Below, in pieces: positions 8,318 to 16,200 of a DNA stretch of 35,303 nt; position 1 is the stretch's first letter, and each line of letters begins with the position of its first letter. The DNA lies in contig DAIDHE010000284.1 in the NCBI GenBank assembly GCA_027459775.1, forward strand, positions 1-35,303, given 5' to 3'. This stretch comes from Planctomycetales bacterium. Its GTDB lineage: Bacteria; Planctomycetota; Planctomycetia; Isosphaerales; Isosphaeraceae. Made by a program: the position numbers and the translations under genes. The notes below the pieces were generated by a model. It had not been told where the DNA came from and made no database searches. It was given only the letters and a program-made list of their open reading frames with translations.

Positions 8318-10285
8318 TCAACCTTCCGCCGCGATCTCGACGTTCACGCCGGGGTCGAGCGGCTCGAGCTCGGGCTCGTGGGGAGGCGGGGGTGGGTCGA
8401 GCTCCTCGTGGGCGATGAATTTGAGGAGGCCCCGACGCAGCCGCGCCAGGCCCAGGGGAAGAGACGCGAGCGCGAGCGCGGCCACGATGAATTCGCCCGA
8501 CGGCTGGCCCCACAGCTTGGGCTGCAAACTCTCGCGCACGAGCGCCAACACCCCTGCGATCGTGTGCTCCAGGTCGCGGCCGATCTGGAGTACGGTCCAT
8601 GCGCCCAGAGGGTCCTGGTCGCGGACCCAGAAGATGTGGGTCCTGATGAACCCGTATTCCTCGTCGAGCACGGCGAGCCGGCGGGAGACCTGCTGAAGGA
8701 TCTGGGTCGCGCGCTCGACCAGTTTTTCCAGGACCGCGCGGCGGCGAATGAGGAGCGCCCGCTGTTTTTGCTCGAGCTCGGCCCAGATCGCCTTGCCTTC
8801 CTGGATGCGGTCGGTGGGGGGCCGTTCACGCGCGAAATCGAGCTCAAACTGGTCGTGGAGCGAGTCTTGCAGGAGCTCGATCTCGACGCTTGAAAGCAGG
8901 TTTTCGTAGTACTGGACATGGGCTTCGGCGTAAGCGAGCTCGTTGCGGGACAGGCGGTCGCGTTCGGGTCCGATGCGCCGGAAGTCGTTGTTGAGCCGGA
9001 TCGCGTCCAGGCGGCTGACGCGGCCGTCGTCGAGCAGCTCGCGAATATGGGCGAAGTCAGCCTCGGCCCGATCCGCGAGGTCGCGCTGTTCGTGGAGCGA
9101 AGGCGAGGGGCTGGTCGCCAGCGATTGCTCGTGACGGACCACCAGTGCCTCGAGCGTCAGAATCTCGGCCATGCGCCGTGCCCGAAACCGCTCGATTGGG
9201 TCGTTCGAGCGCTGGGCCTTCTCGTCCTCAATCGCCGCCAATCGCTTGAGCTCGCGCTGACGATCCTCGGCCGCCGTTCGATACCGCTCACGCATGATCT
9301 CGAGCGTTCGTTGCTCGAGCCGCAGCCGGGCGCTCAGCCGCTCGATCTCCCATTCGCGCAGGTCCGAGCGATTGGCATGGCCCGCGGTTTCGGCGTCCAT
9401 CGTCGCAAGCCGGGTTCTGTCGACCCTGGCCTGCCAGTCGAAGTTCGCGAGCCGTTCTTGAGCTAGCCGCCGTTTGGGGGCGGTGGGGGCGGCTGCCAGC
9501 GCGGTCTCGAACTCGCTGCGTTTGGCCTCGTAAGCCGCAGCTTTCTGGAACAACTTGTCGCGGTCGTCGCGTCGAGGGTCGCGCGGGCCGTCGAGTTTTT
9601 CCTTTTCCGCCTGCGCCTGCTCGAGCTTGGCCCGATCGTCCTTGATCCGGGCGGCCGTGGCGTCGAGCGCCTCCTTGAGCTCGAGGCTCAGGGCCGTCGA
9701 GCCTTCTCCGGCGAGAGCACGAAATGCGGGGGGCAAGAGCACGTCAGGGTTGGACTGAGCCTCGGTCAGGCGTTCCGTGATCCGCGCCAGGTCGGCCTTG
9801 ATCGCGGCTCGCTCGTCATCGGGGTTGGCCGCGTTTTTGCTCACGGCGGCGAATTCCTTCGCCGCTTGGTCGTAGAGGTCGATGAGTCGCAGGCGCTCCT
9901 CGAGCAGTTCGCGGAGCTGCTTGTTCAAAGCCGCGGTCTGAGCAGCACTCGTGGCAGTCGAGCCCCCCCGCGCGTCGGCGGCCGCGGGTTTCTGGGCGCT
10001 GGTCGTCCCCTTGGCCGGGTCGGCCAGCCGTTCCATCTCGCTCTTGGCGTCGGCCCGGGCGGCCGCCGGGTCGACGTCTTTGCCACGACGCAGGGAGTCG
10101 GTGGCGTCGCTCGTCGCGCCGGTCGCGTTCTCGCTCCGAACGACCGTCCCGGAGACGCCCGGCGGCCCGTCCTGTGCCCACGCCGGCGCGCCATGGGCCA
10201 CACAGGCGACCAGCGCGAGCCAGGCCGCGGGGCCCCCGATCACGCGCCGAGCCGGTCTCTTTAAGCCGAGGATTCCCTTCCTCAT
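8318..10285 (-). CDS. Periplasmic coiled-coil protein resembling the N-terminal half of MscK-type channels
   Basis: 655 aa from the ATG at 10285 (GGAG 7 bp upstream; a TTG one codon earlier is possible). A signal peptide runs to about residue 37 (HGAPAWA-QD). Residues about 75-520 are rich in Glu, Arg, Leu and Ala with heptad character (LREWEIERLSARLRLEQRTL), a long coiled coil like the MscS_porin sensor domain of KefA/MscK. Near residue 545 comes FIRTHIFWVRDQDPLG, matching the 'LDERLLWIRS' junction where these channels pass from the periplasmic domain to the first membrane helix. A helix then follows (SGEFIVAALALASLPLGLA, about 597-616). The protein ends in a Pro/Glu-rich tail, and the channel half is the next gene, 63 bp downstream. 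Together they look like one MscK split in two. Confidence 0.75.
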   Translation of the reverse strand: MRKGILGLKRPARRVIGGPAAWLALVACVAHGAPAWAQDGPPGVSGTVVRSENATGATSDATDSLRRGKDVDPAAARADAKSEMERLADPAKGTTSAQKPAAADARGGSTATSAAQTAALNKQLRELLEERLRLIDLYDQAAKEFAAVSKNAANPDDERAAIKADLARITERLTEAQSNPDVLLPPAFRALAGEGSTALSLELKEALDATAARIKDDRAKLEQAQAEKEKLDGPRDPRRDDRDKLFQKAAAYEAKRSEFETALAAAPTAPKRRLAQERLANFDWQARVDRTRLATMDAETAGHANRSDLREWEIERLSARLRLEQRTLEIMRERYRTAAEDRQRELKRLAAIEDEKAQRSNDPIERFRARRMAEILTLEALVVRHEQSLATSPSPSLHEQRDLADRAEADFAHIRELLDDGRVSRLDAIRLNNDFRRIGPERDRLSRNELAYAEAHVQYYENLLSSVEIELLQDSLHDQFELDFARERPPTDRIQEGKAIWAELEQKQRALLIRRRAVLEKLVERATQILQQVSRRLAVLDEEYGFIRTHIFWVRDQDPLGAWTVLQIGRDLEHTIAGVLALVRESLQPKLWGQPSGEFIVAALALASLPLGLARLRRGLLKFIAHEELDPPPPPHEPELEPLDPGVNVEIAAEG

Positions 10286-10555
10286 CAACCCGCTCCTTCC
10301 TCGCCGCCGCGCGATGGTTGTTCCACCGTCTCGGGGCGCGGTAGGGTAGCTCTCCGCGAGGAACCCGACAAGTCGAGATTCCTTGACTGTTTCGAGACGT
10401 TTATTGACTCCATTTTGGTCATCCGCGGGCAGGCGCGGTCGTGCTCCTGGCCCACTCTCGAGCGACTGTCGGCTCGTTTCTAACCGGTTTCGAGCACGAG
10501 ACTTGTCGGTTGCTGGAACGGGGCGGTTGACGAGCCGCGAGGAAGTTCCTGGGGC
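10286..10555. other. Intergenic region between the coiled-coil gene and the plus-strand promoter
   Basis: Between the divergent coiled-coil gene and the promoter at 10556. It contains an AT-richer patch around 10380-10425 (TTGACTGTTTCGAGACGTTT) that may hold regulatory sites, but I could not assign a matched -35/-10 pair on the minus strand. No gene is seen. Confidence 0.35.
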
Positions 10556-10583
10556 TTGACCCGATCCCCGGCGGCGCTATGAT
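10556..10583 (+). promoter_or_regulatory. Strong housekeeping-type promoter
   Basis: TTGACC (10556-10561, 5 of 6) and TATGAT (10578-10583, 5 of 6) are separated by 16 bp, the best plus-strand promoter match I see. Transcription would begin near 10590, about 310 nt before the start codon of the CbiA-like gene. The transcript therefore carries either a long leader or a separate small RNA. Confidence 0.6.
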
Positions 10584-10589
10584 TGATGC

Positions 10590-10902
10590 GTCGTGTCAAC
10601 ATCGCTTGGTTCGTGGTCGGCGACCCTCCCTCACGGGTTGTCGGCGATGACGCGACGATGGTCGTTTGGAGCCCGATCGCACTTGAGAGGCGGCTCTGTT
10701 CCTTGTTGCCAGAATGACCTGCTCTTTCGCACACCGCCCGCTCGCGAGTCGTGACCGCTGCCACGCGATCCGGCGCTCTGGCCTGCTCGAAGATTCGACC
10801 ATCCCTGGTGATTTGCGAGTATTAGGCGACAATCGGGCGACTAGCTAAATCGTGGAGTTTTGGAACGATGCGGATTCGGCCCCAGACAGGCGAGGAGCGG
10901 GT
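10590..10902 (+). other. Long leader or candidate small RNA upstream of the CbiA-like gene
   Basis: About 310 nt transcribed from the promoter at 10556-10583 without a convincing ORF. Its first part can fold into a 10-bp stem (10617-10626 with 10635-10644, including G-U pairs, 8-nt loop). I looked for a cobalamin riboswitch because of the downstream gene, but saw neither a B12 box nor the GCCACTG element. No 6S, SRP, RNase P or tmRNA core was recognised. Confidence 0.3.
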
Positions 10903-12312
10903 ATGACGATGATCCCGCGGTTGGGGTTGTCGACGTCGAGCGCGGGGCCTGAGCCCTCGGCTGCGTCGCTGGCGCTTATGGCTGGGCTTGCGCACAAGGG
11001 ACTGCGAGTTCAGCACTTCCGAACTTTGGCGTGTCCCCTGGCGACCGAAGTGGTGGGTCAAGCGACGGGCTTGCCGGGTCGGCACTTGGACTCATGGCTG
11101 ATGCCCGACCCTTTTTGCCGGAGCGTTTTCGCGCGGGGCGCGGCGGGTTGCGACCTGGCGGTGGTCGAGGGGTCTCTTGAGGCGTCGGAGGGCATGCGTG
11201 CGCCGATGGCCTGCGATTCCCAGGGACCGCTTTCGCCGATCGCGGAGGCGCTCGACTTGCCGATCGTCGCGGTGATTTCCTGCCGCGACATGGGGGCGGA
11301 ATCGTTTCATCTGCCGTGTCTCCCGGAGGGGGCCGAGGCGATCCTGCTCGACGAGGTCGAACACCCGTCTCAGGCGCCTGGGCTCAAGCGGCTGGCTCGG
11401 CTGGCGACGGGATTGCCGGTGATCGGGGCCGTGGAACGGCTTCCCGAGATCCGCTCGGTCTTGGCCGAGCTCACTCGCGAGCGGTTCTTGCCCCAGGATC
11501 TGATCGATCGGCTGGCCCGGTCGTTCTTGAGTCACGTCGATCTGGCCGTGATCTCTGAACTCTCCAGGCGGAGGCCGATGCCGGAAACCTTCGACCCCTC
11601 CCCGGTCGAGCGAGGCGCGCGGCGGAGCGGCTGCCGGGTCGCCTATGCCAGCGACGAGGTTTTCGGCCGCTATTTTCCCGACACGATCGATGCGCTCGAG
11701 GGCCTGGGCGCCGAGCTCGTCGAGTTTTCGCCGCTCCGCGATGAAGCACTCCCGGCAGGGGTCGATCTGGTGATGATCGGTTGCGGCTTTCCCGACCAGC
11801 GGCTTGACGAGCTGGCGTCGAACGTCAGCCTGATGACCGCCCTCAGGGCCCACGTCTGCGGCGGCCGGCGGATTTATTCCGAGGGGGGTGGGACGGCCTA
11901 TCTCGGCCGGACCATGATCGTAGGGGGGCGGAGCGTCCCGGGCGCTGGCATTCTGCCTTTTCATTCCGAGTTTATTCCCAATCACGGACCTCCAGTCCCC
12001 GTCGTTCGAACCCTCTTGAGCGACTGCTGGCTGGGGCCCCGCGGAACCACTGTCCGCGGCTATCGCAGCCCGCGCTGGCGGCTGCACCCGAGCACCGAAG
12101 GGCTCGACTGCCCGGCCTGCCATGGGGTGCTGTCGGCAGAGGGGGACTGGTTCTTTCACCATCACGCGGTCGGCAGCCTGTTGCACCTTTATTTGCCGGC
12201 CTTGCCCGAGGTGGCGTCGGCCTTCGCCGGCCCCCACTCGCCCTCGCTCCGCCGCCCGCTCTCGACCCGCCTGGGAAAGCGTGGCCCAGGGTCAAGCGGC
12301 GGCAAGAACTGA
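10903..12312 (+). CDS. CbiA/CobB-like protein with degenerate ATP and glutaminase sites
   Basis: 469 aa. The layout is that of cobyrinate a,c-diamide synthase: an N-terminal P-loop-like dethiobiotin-synthase fold, then a class I glutamine-amidotransferase fold. The first half has GLSTSSAGPEPSAASLALM where a Walker A is expected, with Glu17 about where the Lys belongs, then DLAVVEGSLE in place of VVEGVMGL. The second half has FGRYFPDTIDALEGLGAELV, a short LVMIGCGFPD strand and IYSEGGGTAYLG, where cobyrinate synthases have the nucleophile Cys in AECGG; here it is Gly328. The later HHHAVGSLLHLY keeps the histidine end of the domain. It therefore probably does not amidate using glutamine, and may have a regulatory or binding role. 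The start is ATG at 10903 with AGGAG 5 bp upstream; a GTG at 10852 is open but unlikely. Confidence 0.75.
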   Translation: MTMIPRLGLSTSSAGPEPSAASLALMAGLAHKGLRVQHFRTLACPLATEVVGQATGLPGRHLDSWLMPDPFCRSVFARGAAGCDLAVVEGSLEASEGMRAPMACDSQGPLSPIAEALDLPIVAVISCRDMGAESFHLPCLPEGAEAILLDEVEHPSQAPGLKRLARLATGLPVIGAVERLPEIRSVLAELTRERFLPQDLIDRLARSFLSHVDLAVISELSRRRPMPETFDPSPVERGARRSGCRVAYASDEVFGRYFPDTIDALEGLGAELVEFSPLRDEALPAGVDLVMIGCGFPDQRLDELASNVSLMTALRAHVCGGRRIYSEGGGTAYLGRTMIVGGRSVPGAGILPFHSEFIPNHGPPVPVVRTLLSDCWLGPRGTTVRGYRSPRWRLHPSTEGLDCPACHGVLSAEGDWFFHHHAVGSLLHLYLPALPEVASAFAGPHSPSLRRPLSTRLGKRGPGSSGGKN

Positions 12313-12433
12313 GGCGCCGTCCCTGGAGGCGTCGTCCGACGGGCGATGATCAAGCGCGAGTCGGAGGCCCACGTCGCCCTGGGCTCGGCGCTCGACGTCG
12401 CCGCTTTGCTCAAGGGCTCTTGACAAGGCGTTT

Positions 12434-12809
12434 TCACAGGGGGAAAACCGCCCCGGAGCCCCGCCGAAAAAACATCTTTTTCTCGACCGGGCGAAGCGGA
12501 ATATCCGCCTCGGCGATCATCTTGTGAACGTGTGGGGCAGTCTCAGGCTGCTCACTGGCCTTGGCCAACAGGCCGGCGACATCGAGATCGGCTTTGCTCG
12601 TGCAACTCGAGCTCGACGGCGACGAAGCTCGCCGGGTTGGCAGTCAGGTGCTTGAGCCATTCTTGCTCGCGCTGGGCCAGTAATCGCCCGGTCTGCTCGG
12701 CCACGGCGGCTGGCGACGTCGCCGACGGTCCGTTGGGCCGCTCACGCGTTCCCCTTCCCTTCTGCTGGTTCCGGCCTATTTGCTCTTCCGACTCCAGAAG
12801 CACATGCAT
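12434..12809 (-). pseudogene. Eroded N-terminal fragment of a transposase (ISKra4-like)
   Basis: Two minus-strand frames read as one protein broken by a frameshift near 12590-12600. From the ATG at 12809 the first frame gives LLAQREQEWLKHLTANPASF and then VELELHEQ. The next frame continues with ADLDVAGLLAKASEQPETAP and AEADIPLRPVEKKMFFRR, then stops at 12436-12434. The pattern (REQEWL..L...P..F..VE.E.HE...AD..VAGLLAKASE) is like the N-terminus of large transposases common in Planctomycetes. The catalytic part is absent and no terminal inverted repeats are visible. Family assignment is from memory. Confidence 0.45.
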
Positions 12810-13241
12810 GACGGGATCCTTCCCCGAGTGTCGATCGTCCGAGCTGTTGGCCTCTGCCAGTCCTCACGATGAACCGCGGGGTCTGCCATCGTCACCCCTT
12901 TTTGGGATCGGACCCCTCGACAAGCCGAAGAGCCGGAAGGATCAGGTTCGCGAGTCCGTGACCGACGACGAAGCGCTGGGGGTCGTGAAGCGACGGCTGC
13001 TCTGCGTCGATCCCTTGGACGGGGCCGCGTGATCAACGGGCAATGCGTCATCGGGCGGACCGGGCCGGCATGCGCGGTCTCGCCGGTCAACGACCGATTT
13101 AATGTGCACGCTATCACTATAGAATGGCACGCGACGAGGGCGTGGAGGCTCGGGGCGAGAGCCGCTGTCGGGGACGGGCGGGGCGTTCCCGGCGACTCTC
13201 GCGAGCAGGAGGTGGTGGGCGGGAAGAGGCGCGGGCGATGC
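12810..13241. other. Intergenic region, probably decayed DNA
   Basis: The region between the transposase remnant and the kinase gene end. Frames crossing it are low-complexity or antisense shadows. A short plus-strand segment ending at 13032 (DQVRESVTDDEALGVVKRRL) looks more protein-like than its surroundings and may be a gene remnant, but I cannot name it. An AT-richer patch lies at 13095-13125. No RNA gene or terminator was found. Confidence 0.35.
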
Positions 13242-16200
13242 TTATTCTTCACGGCCCTGATTTTCAAACCCACCGATCGCGGTCGTCGCCTCGCGCTTGA
13301 GGATCTCGAAATCCGTCCATTTCGGGGTCGTGAATCCGGCCGACTCGGCGAGTTGGCGCCGGCGCTCGTGGTCGCTCCATTCGCACGCCTTGGCGAGCCA
13401 CCGGCGGGCTTCCTGGGTATGTCCAAGCCGGGCATGGGCAAGCGCGAGGATTGGCCAGGAAAGCCAGGCCGTCTCGGCCCCGCGCGCGATCGTCTCGTTG
13501 GCCTTGGCGATCGCCTCGTCCCACCGCCCCGCGCGGTAGTGGGCCACCGAGAGCGACCAGAGCGAGCGCGGCGATCGACGGCTGTTGATCCAGGCGCGCT
13601 CCGCGAAGCGGACGAGCGACTTGGGATCCTCGGCGCCGCCAGGGGCGAGAACGCTGGCCTGGACCTCTTCCGGTTCGGGATCGCCCAGGTCCGAGACGCC
13701 GCCACAGTGGGCGATCATGCGCGGAATCAGCCGACGATAGGCGGCGTGGTCGCCGCCGAGCACAAGCAGCCGGGCATGGTCGAGCCAGGCCCTCGCTGAG
13801 TCGGGTTCGACGGCATCGAAAAGCGCCTCGTAGTCCGCGCGGGCGCGGGTCCAGTCGCCCCGAAGCAACCGCAGACGTCCGCGGCGCTGACGCATCGACG
13901 GATCGGGCGGGTCGAGGGCGCTGACACGGTCGAGATGAAACGCGGCGGCCGCCCATTGACCGGCGGCGTGCGCCGCCTCGGCCTCGTCCAGATGCCAGGC
14001 GTAAATCCGAGTGAGGGGCGCGTGGCGAAACCAGCCATGCTCGGTGGCTCGTTCGAACCAGTCGCCGTCCCAGAGGGCCACCGAGCCGTCCCAGTTCACC
14101 GCGGCCAGCCAGCGCCCGTTCGGGCTCCAGGCCAAGGCGGCGTTCGAGGCGAGGTCCGTGGGCCGTGGCGGCGATCCACGCAAGGCGAGAATGCTTTTTC
14201 CCGTCTGGACGTCCCAGATCGAGACCACTTCGCGGTCAACGGCCGCGAGCCGTCGGCCGTCCGGGCTGAAGGCCAGCTCGAGGGGCGAGAGCACGAGGTA
14301 GTCCGAGCATCGGCGGCGGCCGGTCGCCGTCTCCCAGGCGAGAACGCGACCATCCTCGCCTCCGGCGGCGATCAACGACCCGTCGGGGCTGAAGGCCAGA
14401 CAGTCGACGCCCCCTTCGCCGGCCTGGACGACGAGCTTCTCTTGCGAGCTGTCCACATCAAGGACGCGGACGATCGGCCTAGCGACGCTGGCGGCTGAAT
14501 AGTCGTCAAAGGCAACGAGGCGACCGTCGTTACTGAGCGCGACCGAGCCGTGTCGCCGGCTGGGGTCCGTTGGCGCGGCGGGGTGCAAGTCGGCGAGCAA
14601 CCCCCCCGAGCGCGCGTCCCAGACCCGGACCGCACGGGGGGCATGGCCGGGAATCCACATTGTCGCGGCGGCGACGCGGAGACCGTCGCGGCTCAGGGCC
14701 AGCCGCCGCGGCGGCGACTCGAGACCGTTGAAGACGGTGATTTCTCGACCGTCGCGCCCGTCGAACAGCTTGACCGACCGCCGATCGGAGCCCACCGTGG
14801 CTAACCGCCGGCCTTCCCCGGAAAAGGCCGCCACCCGCGCGGGCGAGAGCCACTTTTGGATCAGGTCCACGCGCGGCCCTTGCTCGGTTCGACCGGTCTC
14901 GGGATCGTGCGTCTGGATACGACCGAAATGGTTGATACGTCTGAGCTGATCGTGGTCGTCAAAGGCCAGATCCCATGCGCCCCCGCCGCCAAGAACCTGA
15001 TACTCCACCGGCCTGGTCAGATCCCAGATCTTGACGTCCCCCGGCTGGCGACCGCCGGACACGAGCGCCCAGCCCTCGGGGTGGAAGGCCACGCACGAGA
15101 CCATGCCGATATGCCCCCGGAGCACGGCGAGTTCAGCGCCCGTTCGCGCGTCCCAGAGGCGGACCGTGCCGTCGGCGCCCCCCGTGGCGATCCGGCGCCC
15201 GTCGGGGCTGAAGGCCACGCTGGCCACGACGCCGACGTGACCGGCGAGAACGTGGAGCGGTTCGCGCGTCGCAACATCCCAGACGCGGGTTGGACTGGTC
15301 GCGACGACCAGAAGCTTGCCGTCGGGCGAGAAGGCGATCTGGGGACCGAGCTCGGGGAAGAACAGATCCATCTGATCGCCTGGTCGGGAGGGCAGGCGAC
15401 CGAGCTCATCTCCCGTATTGATCGAGCGCAACAGGACGCCCTGGCGCCCGCTTTGCGCGAGTGAAGCGCCGTCGGGACTGAATCGAACCTGGCCGCCGGT
15501 CGAGGGGAATCGGCGCGCGACCCGGCCGCTGGCGACCTCGCGGATGGTGATCGTCGCCTGGTTCGCGATCGCCAGACATCGGCCGTCGGCGCTGAACGCC
15601 GCGTCGCCGTGTTCCTCGAAGGCGCGGGTGCGTTTTCCGGTCTCGAGGTTCCAGATCGAGACGGGCGCCGTCAAGCCGCTGATTGCGACCAGGCGGCCGT
15701 CGGGGCTGAAGGTGGGGCGCAGGCCGACTCCAGGCACGGACAGGGTGAACCGTTTCTGGCCGGTCGTGAAATCCCAGATCTCGACCGGGGTTGGGGCGCT
15801 GCCCTTGTTGCGATAATAATCCCAGCCAGTGTATGCCAGGAACCGACCCTTGGGGTCGAAACCGACGCCGAAGATCATGCTGAGATCGGGGTTGGCGAGG
15901 TTGGCGAACTCGGGTCGATTGACTCCACGGAGATAGTGCCACTCCCAACCCCTGCGCCTGGGTTCGCAGTGGTCGAGCAATTGATTGGCGCGGGCGACGG
16001 AGCCGAGTCGCCATTCGAGACGAGCCTGGGCGATGTCGCTGAGGTAGAGATCGGCGCGGGCCTGTTCCTGGGCGATATCGACGCGCACGCGAGCGGCGGC
16101 CTCGTCGCGTGCCTTTCGCTCGGCGCGGCGCCATTCGATCGCGACTCCTAGAAGCCCGGCCGAGAGGGCGAGCCAGAGCGCTCCCAGCAAGCCGGCGGTG

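Noticed and set aside
10590-10902. Cobalamin riboswitch ahead of the CbiA-like gene
   Set aside because: Considered because of the gene family, but neither a B12-box sequence nor the GCCACTG element could be found.
11092-12237. 381-codon minus-strand frame opposite the CbiA-like gene
   Set aside because: Arg/Gln/Pro-rich shadow; the plus-strand frame has the recognisable two-domain layout.
12346-12423. 25-aa plus-strand ORF (MIKRESEAHVALGSALDVAA)
   Set aside because: Protein-like composition but too short to judge, no ribosome binding site, and lying against the transposase remnant. It may be a fragment, not a gene.
13029-13799. 256-codon plus-strand frame overlapping the kinase gene end
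   Set aside because: Mostly antisense to the TPR-like C-terminus of the kinase, and no recognisable domain.
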